Assembly (NCBI GenBank): GCA_036365455.1
Contig: JAWQUS010000022.1
Span: 3,286,001 to 3,350,000, forward strand
Length of the DNA: 64,000 bases
Origin: Macrosoma leucophasiata
Lineage: Eukaryota > Arthropoda > Insecta > Lepidoptera > Hedylidae
Reading direction: 5' to 3'
In this document: one piece after another, positions 32,096-44,000 of the stretch
Numbering within the stretch: the stretch's first letter is position 1
Layout of the letters: every line of letters starts with the position of its first letter
Position numbers and translations under genes: made by a program
Notes under the pieces: generated by a model
Seen by the model: only the letters and a program-made list of their open reading frames with translations
The model's database searches: none
What the model was told of the DNA's origin: nothing

Positions 32096-35000
32096 GTCAG
32101 CTATTATTTTATAATATTATTAAAGATATTAGATTTTTTTTTAAATACTTACAAAACATTTTACGGCTTTAGCAAGTTCTATACCTACACAACAATAAAA
32201 ATAGTGCATAATTACTGCCATAACTGCCAAAGTTTTTAAATTTTTGAAAATTAAAGAAAAAACGGAAAGAAAAATTTGACTTCGGGCAGGAGGAATCGAA
32301 CCTCAATCGGTGCGGGACTTCGGTAGCTTAGTGGTAAAGCGGCTGGACTGGTTATCGCTGAGGTCGCAGGTTCGATTCCTGCCGGAGTCAAATTTTTCTT
32401 TCCCTTTTTCTTTAATTTCTAAAGTTCCCTCGCATGTGTTATTGCGAAAAAATAAATAGTACAAATTTACATTTTTATTTTTTTTATAACAAAAAATATC
32501 CCAAAATTGTCTAAATGACATGACTTAACTGTGATCTATGGGCTTTGGGAAGTTTTAACACTTTATTTCTACTGGTACACATCTTTTTTTAATTGTTTGA
32601 ATTATTTATACGTACCTACAAAAAAAACGAAATTTCCCTCCGTGGGCTCTAAAACTTTCATGATTCAAAACTCAGTCGACCTGTGGAGGTCCCCAGACCC
32701 GGAAACCTATGGCGGACCGCCTCTGCCGCCCGCCACTTAGGCTGCCTGTCCATTGACGCGTTGCGAGGCGGCGGAGCGAGCGAACAAATATTAACGAATA
32801 GCATTGCATAAAATCTAATTACTGGAGGTATAGATCTAGTGATCGGAGCGTCGTGAGGCGTAGGCACCACCGCATTACCTAATATGCTTGCCGCTAAATG
32901 GTAGTGTTCAGCACTATCGTGTTCCGGTCAGGCAGTAATGTACGGCCCTGTAATACCCGGCACAGAGGCTTAACACCTTATGCCTCAGGAGTGGTAACAC
33001 ATCTGCATCTTGACCTTGGTCTTTGTGTGGGTGTCTATAGGCTGCAGTCATCATTTAACATCAATCTGAACTGCATGCTTGTTTGCCACTTCCATTACAT
33101 TAAAAAAAAATCGGCTTCAGTGGATATGCATTTGCGCGAGATTTTAAAAATCACACTTTATCGGACCGCCTCTCAATACTCGCTCGCTCATCGCCGCCGC
33201 CTCGTTCCGCGTCATTGGACAGGCAGCCTTAGTCCGATACCTACTCCAATTAATAACATATAAAGAATCTTTTAAACAAACGATGAAACCACAAAAAGCT
33301 AATCAATTACGTGTGCTCACAAGAAATCATGTGGTCACGTTTTTTATTGGAATATCTATTGATTCTTGAAACGTGTGATGAACAAAAAATTCCATTGGGT
33401 TTACCCTCAAGCGAACTTGGAGATGTTAATAGTTCTTACTATTGTGTACCTACCTACCTATGTAGGTATACTGATAGAAAAAAATACGAGTGTGCTTTAG
33501 ACCGTATAACTTAAACAAAATGACACCAGCAATTTGTTTGATTTAGGTTTATTACAGTGCCCGTGTATACTGAAATAAAATAACAGTGCGAAAACACGGC
33601 CTTTCAGGTTGCCTCCAAAACTTCATTGTAAATGTTCTGGTAAAGTAGCCATCGCTTTACTCGAATTACTGACTGTGACTCACTTGACTGGCATTATAAA
33701 TAATTAACTGACTGACTGATTCTTTAACTTTTAAACACTCTTGAACTTTAACGCTGCTTTTATACGAATACGAAATATCGTTTTACTTGACACTGGCTTT
33801 AACGCTGCTTTTATATGAATACGAAATATGGTTTTACTGACACTGGCAATATGCGTACTAGCAATGCCATTTTAAATTTGAAAAAAAAAAAACTTTGCTC
33901 CATCTTTTTCTCGTCACTGGACTAAAAATTGGCACTATTGCAGTAGTGTCAGCCTAAATCAGAACAGTCGTCAGTAGATCAGGTCTTTTAGTGTTGTTGG
34001 TCTTATTAAAAAGCTCAAAGTCGCTCAACGAGCTATGGAGAGGGCTATGCTCGGAGTTTCTCTACGGGACAGAATCCGGTACGAAGATATTCGTAGAAAA
34101 ACTAAAGTAACCGACATAGCCCGGCGTATTAGTACGTTGAAGTGGCAATGGGCAGTCCACATCGCTCGACGAACCGATAACCGATGGGTAGGAAAGGTTC
34201 TCGAGTGGCGACCACGTGTAGGAAGACGCAGTACAGGACGGCCCCCCACGAGATGGACCGACGACCTAATTAAGGTTGCGGGGAGCCGTTGGATGCAGAC
34301 CGCCCAGCATAGGTCATTGTGGAAGTCCCTGGGGGAGGCCTATATTCAGCAGTGGACGTCTATAGGCTGATGATGATGATGATGAAATCAGAACAGCTTA
34401 TCCTTCAGAACCTTTCAACTTCTGTTCGCCTCGCCCGATCATATTTTTCGTAACGCTCTCGTAACGTATTCACCACCTTTTTTTTACTGACCGAGCTAGG
34501 ATCCTATCAAACGCGGAAACTAACACTACTTTTTTTTTTTTTTTTTTTTTTTATATTATGGAAGTGGCAAACAAGCATGCAGTTCACATTGATGTTAAGT
34601 GATGACTGCAGCCTATAGACACCCACACAAAGACCAAGGCCAAAATGCAGATGCGTTGCCACTCCTGAGGCCTAAGGTGTTATGCCTCTGTGCCGGAAAT
34701 TACAGGGCCGTACATTACCACCTGATCGGAACACGATAGTGCTGAACACTACCATTTAGCGGCAAGTATATTAGGTAATGCGGTGGTGCCTACGCCCGCG
34801 AGCTCCGTCACTGGAGCTCTACCACCAGTGGAATGGCACTATGCCTACTAGAACGTATCAACAGCGTAACATACCTACATGCGGTACGGTTTGTGACCGG
34901 AGCGTGTATCAGCACCGGCAAAATATTATCGGCGACAATTTTGAACGGTTCGTGTATGGCACGTTGTCGGTCGGTGACGGAACGGTCTTGTGGGCATGGT

Positions 35001-38000
35001 CTCATACTTTTCAATACAAAGAATATTCTTTTGCCTGACCCGCTCCTAGCACGGTCATAGTACGGCATAGAGCAACACCGGAGGGGAGCAGCCATATGCA
35101 GGCTTCCCCCTCTGTCAAAGTACAAGCCCAAATGGGCCTATACAGGTCGAAACAATTTCACGCACACTTTTAAACATCTAAATGTGTGCGTGAAATTGTT
35201 TCTGTATTTTGTTAAAGTCAAGGTGTGAGTTTCGTAGTAATAGACGATTTTTGTAGTGTGTCGCACGCATTTCCCCCCGCAAAAAATGACAGACTGTTTT
35301 GCATCGGTAATAAACGCTATGGCTACTCCCCTCCAGTCCGCCGCGGTCGGTGGCCCGTGTTGCTCTATGTAGTATGAGTCTTCGACGATGGGCTGATTAG
35401 TCTATGGATACGGCATAGTAGGCAGAATCCTATAGGCGTAGGCACCTCTACAGTACCTACTGAATAACCTTACCACTAAATGGTAGGGTTCAGCGCTATC
35501 GTGTTTCGGTCAGGTGGCAATGCCCCTGTAATATCCAGCACAGAGGCAAAACGGCTAAGACTGGCTTGCATCATCTTACTTAAACTTTTACATATTTGAG
35601 ATGTCTATTTATATATGCATGCTTGTTTGCTATCGTCATTATATAAAAAAATGTAATCATCGGCATATTCAAGTCAATAATTAATAATACACGCGTTAAA
35701 TGTTATGTGGTGAGGAAATAAATAAAAAATTATACCAACGTGACAATTTTTTATATACATTATTAAAAGTCAACTATTGATTACGCAAGGATAATCATAG
35801 TTTGATTTACAATAAATAATTATTTATAATGACCCTTTCAATTGATCTTGGGTCATCTTAAGAATCTATATTATCTTTATACAGGGTTAAATATATCTAA
35901 CGCATAAATCGTCAAAGGTGAGTTAGGTACGAAGACTAACAACTGTTGTTCTATGACTTTTGCCAAAACGCTCATCACATAAGATATAAAATCGTTTCAA
36001 ATGGGACTTCTATCAATTGTTAGCACTACGTTTCATAGGTATATTTTTACATAGGTACAGACATCAGCTGTTTACGTAACGTGAAGTTAAGAAGTATTAG
36101 AACTGCAAATTCTATTTATTATTTTTAGTGTAGTGAAAAAAAACAATGAATTAGAAAAAGTTGTATCACGAAAGTGTTAGTCTTGATGAGCCGAAGTCTC
36201 TCTGTAAGATATATGCGCTGGTGACAAATAACCCTGTATAAAAACGAATGTTTGTCTGTATGTCCTTTATAAAATCGTAAACTACGTATTTGATCATGTG
36301 ATGATCTTTAGCAAAGTTGTTGTGCATGAGCCCACGAAGGTTTCGGAGTTGGCAAATTCGACAGATGGCGCCACTGTTTATTTTTAGTTGGTAGCGTAGC
36401 AACGCGCGCAGGGTACAACTAGTCCTATATAAATACTTAATTGTAAAGAAAGAACGTAACTTCACGCCTGTAATCCCCGAAGGGGTAGGCAGAGGTAAAT
36501 GGATGCATTCAAGCATACATGAAACACCCACGATTCGCCGGTTACGTTTTGGCCCATGTAACAGGTGGCGAGCCTATTGACATCGCCGGGCACATTACCA
36601 AACTTCGAGGTACTGGGCAATTGCCAGAAAATGGAAAAAGCCCAATAGAACCAGAGATAAAGGACCTTACAACATTATCTCTGATAACCCCCTACCCGGG
36701 AATCGAACCCAGGACCTCAGCGCAGTAGTAGCGGCCTGCTACCACTAGGCTACCGAGGCAGTAAAGAAAGAATGTTCAATAAATGTAGAAACATTTTTAT
36801 ATAATAGTAGCAGAACTAGGCTTTACTAATATTTATCAAATTTTGATAAATGGCAGTGTGCAACAGAGATAACGCTCTACGAAGTCGAAACTAGCCGATT
36901 GTCTCTTTCCTATGCTCGATCTGTAATATTTCTTGTTGTGTACTGTTATTAGTTATCAATGGATGTCGTTCACCAACCCCATAGAGAAACACGGACCACC
37001 GGCCGCGGCGGACCGGAGGGGAGTAGTCATATGCAAGCTTTCCCCTCTGTCAAAGTACAAGCCTAAGTGGGCCTGAGATGTTGATGTGTGTGCGTGAAAT
37101 TGTTTAAGTATTTTCTTAAAGTCAAGGTGTGAGTTTCCTAGTAATAGACGATTTTTGTTGTGTGCGTGTGTGTCACACAAATTTTCCACCGCAAAAAATG
37201 ACACACTGTTTCGCATCGGTAATAAACGCTATGGCTACTCCCCTCCGGTCCACCGCTGGCCCGTGTTGCTCTATGGCCGACCCCGAATCGGCTAAATCAA
37301 AAAGGGAACGAGAAATTCAACGCTCTGATGTGAGCTGCGGTAGCTCAGTGGTAAAGTGGCTGGACTGGTTATCTTGAAGTCGCAGGTTCGATTCCTGCCC
37401 GAAGTCACATTTTTCTGGCCATATTTTTAACTTGCCAATGGAATAGTATATATTGTGTTACAGCGAAAAGTAAAATATTGTTAAACAGGAAACTGTCTAC
37501 TAAATCAGACTCACACTTGGCCAGACTATTATCATAGCAGTAGCATAATGTACCGAGGTACTTAACAATAATTAAGTATAAAATAAAGGCGTTCTACGCT
37601 TTGTATCTAATTGACCAATCATCGTTATATTTGCTTTGTTCCATTGAATATTTATTAAAACTGGAGTTTCCATGATTTATCTGCAAATATTAATTGACGG
37701 AGCTCACGGGCGTAGGCACTGCCGCATAACTTAATGTACTTGTTGCTAAGTGGTAGTGTTCAGCACTATCGTGTTCCGGTCAGGTGGCAGGTACTGCCCT
37801 GTAATTTCCGGCACAGAACCATAACACCTTAGGCCTCAGGAGTGGTAACGCATCTGCTTTTTGACCTTGGTCTTTGTGTGGGTGTCTATAGGCTGCAGTC
37901 ATCACTCAACATCAATGTGAACTGCAAGGGTTAGAGGCCAACCCGCTGTCGGATGTTTTCAAACCCTCCATAAGGCCTCCGACAATCTTTTAAGACTGCT

Positions 38001-41000
38001 ATCTATACATAGCAACCGTGACCGACGGCTTTACGTGCCCTCCGAAGCCCGGAACCACGCATTTCAATTTGTCACTTTGTCACCCATCACACACCCGACC
38101 GCGCCCGTATCTTTAACCGAGTAGATCGCTTCCGATCTACACCAGCCGCCGAGCCATACAAATACTCATCAACAGCTTAATATCGTGAATATAACACCCG
38201 CAAGCCACAACTGGTGGTAGAGCTTCAGTGACGGAGCTCGCGGGCGTAGGCACCACCGCATTACCTAATATACTTGCCACTAAATGGTAGTGTTCAGCAC
38301 TATCGTGTTCCGGTCAGGTGGTAATGTACGGCCCTGTAATTTCATAACACCTTAGGCCTCAGGGGTGGTAACGCATCTGCATTTTGGCCTTGATCTTCAT
38401 GTGGGTGTCTATAGGCTGCAGTCATCACTTAACATCAATGTGAACTGCATGCTTGTTTGCCACTTCCATTACATAAAAAAAAAAAAAAAAAAAAACAGAC
38501 CAGTCCCCGCAATCAGCTATCGCTCATTCAGCCTCGCGAATGCAATCGGTGGTTCAAAGAGACAAAGATATCAGATTAGGTAATGCAGTAACTAGCACAC
38601 TACACGTGGGAACGTACTTAATTAATCCATCTGACGGAGCATAAACACTCGTATCCGTCGACCTCCGGACAGGACCGGCGGCCGGACGCACCCAAATGTC
38701 TCAGCCATGAACCAAGGTCTACAGCAGAGGTTCCCAAACTATTTTTTCTTAAAGAAAAATGGAAAGAAAAATTTGACTTCAGGCGAGGCTCGAACTCGCG
38801 ACCTACTGGGAATCTAGTCCAGCCGCTCTTCCAATTGAGCTACTGAAGCCCTGCCCGATTTGTCAAATCTTTCCTTCACATCTATTGCATTGCTTTATGG
38901 TAGCAGTAGCGCCATCTATTACCAACTATGCTAGTTAGGCAACCGATATAATAGACTTTTCAGTTTATTGAATATCGTAAAGAAGTCGCTTTTACTCTTA
39001 ATAATTGTTTGATATTATTTCGCATTAACACATGCTTGTGAAATATATTTTATTTTTAAAGAAAAATGGAAAGAAAAATTTGACGTCAGGCGAGGCTCGC
39101 CTGAAGTCAAAAATTTTTCTTTTCACAAGCATGTGTTAATGCGAAATAATATCAAACAATTATTTTTTCTTGTAGACCCCTTTCAATTTTCTGGTTTCTG
39201 TGGATTCCTTGCTACATTTATATCACATTCCCATATTTCCAAATTTTATTCACGCCTACGTACCCCCATCGAGTCCCATGAACCCCAGGGAACGGACCAC
39301 TTTGGGAATCACTGGTCTACAGTAACACGTATCGTCTGTAAGTTGTATTGGAGTTATACTGGTGGGTCATGGGACATGTTAATAGTAGGGGAGCCCAAAA
39401 TGCTACTTTTGGATTTTAGTGCGCTTCAAGGGACACGGGCCATCGGCCGCGGCGGACCGGAGGGAAGTAGCCATGGCGTTTATTATCTATGCGAAACAGT
39501 CTGTCATTTTTTGCGGGAGGAAATATGTGCGACACACAATTAATTTAATAAAAAATTAAATTATCTCAATATTTATTAATAATTGGATTAATAATAAAAT
39601 AAGAAAAGTAAATAATAGTTAATATTTGTCCCAAACTACAAAAATCGTCTGTTACTACGAAACTCACACCTTGACTTTAACAAAATACATAAACAATTTC
39701 ACGCACACATTTAAACATCTAGGCGACAGGCATAGGCACATTTGGGCTTGTACTTTGCCAGAGGGAAAAGCCTGCATATGGCTACTCCCCTCCGTTCCGC
39801 CGCGGCCGATGGCCCGTGTTGCTCTATGTTCGTATACGTTATGAATATCTTAAACGTACGAGCACGTATTTGTTTGTTGAACAAGAAATACAGGTGTGCA
39901 AATACGATTAATAAATTTAAGAGAGTTATCAAAAAACGCTTATACATAATAATGGCAACCCATTATACGTCCCACTGCTGGGCACGAGTCTCTCCCCTTT
40001 TTAGGGGGAGGCCTGGAGCTTACTCCACCACGCTGCTCCAATGCGGATTGGTGGAGTTGGGTGGGTTAGTGGCCAACCCGCTTTCGGATGTTTTCAAACC
40101 ACCCATAAGGCCTCCGACAAGGTTTAACGACTGCTATCTATCGATAGCAACCGGGACCAACGGCTTAACGTGCCCTCCGAAGCACGGAAACGCGCATTTA
40201 ATTTGCCACTAGCGGTCACCCATCACACTACCCGACCGCGCCCGTAGTGCTTAACCGAGCAGATCGCTTCCGATCTACACCAGCCGCGGGACCATGCGCG
40301 CTTCATATACTTATACATGTGCAACTATTATAAAACATGTGATTATCTTAATGACACTACACCATGGGATTGAAGCGATCGCTCCCAGGCTATTGCGAAA
40401 AACTGTACTTTTGTATTAGATTTAAGTTTATATTCAAAAGAGCTGTACTGAGTTTCTTCAGTGGCGGAGTTCTTCTCAGTATTGACTGCCCTTGGAATTC
40501 TGCCAAGTGAATAACCTTTATTATGACGACCAAATTCATTCTTTCTCAGTTTCTTTTGAAATGGGGAAATGGAGGAATTTGTAAATAATTGATGCTTTCC
40601 ATATTATACAAAATTGTTCAGTGTCTGTTTAATTAATTATGTGTTTTTGATTATTATTAGTGGTTATTCACTCTAGGTTAGTTTAAAAAAATGACGATGT
40701 AAAAGTGCTCTCCAGGAGCCTAATTATATGAAATAAATGAATAAACTGAATAAACGTTCAAATTAGTCAAAACATCCTCACCCATCAAGGTGGCTGACCA
40801 CGGCGATCGGTGCTTAACCTTAACGTCAACTCCCAAGGTTAGTTGGACGCTTCATAATAGCTTACAAAGGGTTTAATAAAATTCGTTCTGCTGTACAAAT
40901 CTATCGAGCAAAAAATTAGTTCATAATACTAAAATCAATTGTTCTCGAGGTTATAGTCTATTATATCGGCGCCGGCGCATAGCGTTACTAATTCTCCCAA

Positions 41001-44000
41001 ATCTATTTCTATTGTTAAATGTTTTGTTATAACAAAATAACAATAACAAATAAACAGTTTCCTTCCGGTACGATTCCTTTGACGAATTGGTATGATATAA
41101 TAAATTGACCCTGGATGTTTGAAAACAAATTAATAACTTATCTCGTAACTAACTGACCCGGCAAGCTTCGTATTGCCTCAGAATGAAATAATGTGTCAAA
41201 AGGTTTGATAGAAAAGAAAAGAAAAGAAAAGAAAAGAAAACATTTATTTGGACAGCACAGAGACATGACGATACAAATTGCCAGACGATTGGTACACAGG
41301 TACAATTAAACAAAAAGCAAAAACAATAACAATTAAAAAAGAAAAAAAAAGAGATTAAGTCTCACGGCTGGTCCAAATGGGAGCCCAGATCAGCTTCATG
41401 TCAAGTCGATCACATCAATCGACTTGACGCTGAAGATACGGACTATTTGTATGGGAAAATGAAATTGCCCCGTGAAAATCCCGTCAAAGTCGGTGACACT
41501 TCAATTCTATTTGTATGTATGTATGTATAGATAAAAGTAGTCTAAGTTACTCCTTATTACATCAGCTACCTGCCCGTCAAAGTCGGAAACACTCCAATTC
41601 TATTTATTTGTATGTATGTATAGATATATGGAAAAAAGAAGCCTAAACTAATCCTTATTGCATAAGCTATCTGCCAGTGAAAATCCCGTCAAAATTGGTC
41701 CCGCCGTTCCCGAGATTAGCGGAAACAAACAGACAGTCAGAAAGACAGACAAAAATAGTAAAAAAAATTGTTTTGGTATATGTATCGTGTATACAAACAT
41801 ATGCATTAAGTAAGAAGCGGTTATTTTTATCTTACAAACAGACACTCCAATTTTATTTATTTGTATGTATGTATGTATAGAAGATTTTAGCAAGCTACTT
41901 CTGCTACGCTGGGTTTAGGGTTGCCAGGCGTCCGGATTAAGTCAGACATATTTAGGACTTTTGATAGCGTGTCCGGACAAAATATACGGTGCCCGGCTTT
42001 TGTTAGGCTTTGACATTTCTTACAGCTGAACGCTTCTATCGCGGGTGTCTGGCCTTTTTACCCAAATCACACCGCGGACACTCCGCCAAAATTCCATTCA
42101 AACGCTTAAATCAATCAGTGACGTGTATTTGTACGTAGCACGTAGAGAATACCAAACGTCGCCCATAAGAGGGAAATAGGTTGGGTGCGGCGGGGAAATC
42201 GAGCGGGACGTCGAAGTGTCCATTCTATACGTGGTATTATTACATATTCTCTGCCCAAATGTCCGGCTAAACTTGATGGTCTGTCCGGCTATTAGGTTTA
42301 GTGACCTAATGACCTAACAACCCTAGTTTGTTCCTGGGCTCTAGTAGCTATTACAGATGTACGTACTTATAGATGTGATACTAGTGGCGGACTAAGATCA
42401 TCAGGGGCTCGGGGGGGCTTTTGGCATTTGGAGGTCCACTAGCGTGACGCAATTAAGGGCCCCCCGTCCATGCACATTTTGTATTTGTATGATTAATACG
42501 GTAGATAGATTCTAAAATAAACATCAAGAAAAACGTGCGAGCGAAACAAAAACGAAACGACAGTTTATTTACTGGTGGTAGAGCCCGAGTGACTGAGTTC
42601 GCGGGCGTAGGCACCACCGCGTTACATAATATACTTTCCGCTAATTGGTAGTGTTCAGCACTATCGTGTCCCGGTCAGGTGGTAATGTACGGCCCTGTAA
42701 TCTCCGGCACAGAGGCACAACACTAACACAACACAAGTTATTTTTAGTTTTACTTGTATATTGCTACATAGCTTTAACTTTAATTTAGTACACCCTACCT
42801 GCTTCTTCATTTATTATCCTATACCAGGTTGCCTGGAAGAAATCGCTGCCTGAGCGATAAGGCCGCCCACTGTACCATTTTCTGTAATTTCTGTTTTTTG
42901 TTATGTCTTTCCTGTTTACTGGTGTACAATAAAGAATATATAATAATAATAATAATACTAGCGGCCCGCCCCGGCTTCGCCCGCGCTGCTCTGCTCCTAT
43001 TAGTCATAGCGTAATGTAAGCTATCCTATCTCTCAAGTTGGATCAAACTGCACATGGTGTGCGAATTTTATTATAATCGGTTAAGTGGTTTAGGAGTCCA
43101 TTGAGGACAAACATTGTGACACGAGAATTATATATATTATACTAGCGGCCCGCCCCGGCTCGCCCGCGCTGCTCTGCTCCTATTAGTCATAGCGTAATGT
43201 AAGCTATCCTATCTCTCAAGTTGGATCGAACTGCACATGGTGTGCGAATTTTATTATAATCGGTTAAGTGGTTTAGGAGTCTATTGAGGACAAACATTGT
43301 GACACGAGATTTATATATATTAAGACTAGCGGCCCGCCCCGGCTTCGCCCGCGCTGCTCTGTTCCTATTAGTCATAGCGTAATGTAAGCTATCCTATCTC
43401 TCAAGTTGGATCGAACTGCACATGGTGTGCGAATTTTATTATAATCGGTTAAGTGGTTTAGGAGTCCATTGAGGACAAACATTGTGACACGAGATTTATA
43501 TATATTAAGATTAAGATAAAGCTGAAGAGTTTTTCTTTTTTGCTTAATCTCAGTAACAACTGGTCCGATTTAAAAAATTCTTTCAGTGTTAGATAACCCA
43601 TTTATGGAGGAAGTTTTAAGATGAATAAGAGAGGGTAGGTAAGATTGAAACCGTGCGAAGCCGGGGCGGGCCGTTAGTTTATTACATGGCAGAACATTTG
43701 CCAGGTCAGCCAGTAACCAATAAACAACCAAAATCCAGTACCAATGGCTAAGCAATTAGAAGTTAAGTGTTCTCGAACTTGAATAGAGGTCATATTGTAA
43801 TGGGAAGGTCAAAGTAGTCGTGCGATTTGTCGAGCGAGGTCATTGGATGGTTTCCGTGAGTAGCGATTACATCTTCTTGGAACGGGATATGAAAGCTGAA
43901 TTACTCGTTTAGGCACTTTGCCTAAACCATTAGTTTTTACTGGTGGTAGAGCTCCAGTGACGGAGCTCGCGGGCGTAGGCACCACCGCATTACCTAATAT

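Noticed and set aside
32096..32114. Exon 1 continuing to the stop at 32114
   Set aside because: Reading through the donor would end the protein after TM1; the exon 2 join restores the SLC22 loop exactly.
34362..34390. Hammerhead-like CTGATGA...GAAA text
   Set aside because: It is the (GAT)n tail of RTE-2; no flanking helices or cleavage strand.
34778..35131. Overlapping frames of 75-107 codons on both strands
   Set aside because: They straddle the SINE-B/TIR-1 junction and have no recognisable family.
42957..43510. CRISPR-like direct repeats
   Set aside because: Units are contiguous ~184-bp Helitrons with no spacers, in a eukaryotic genome.
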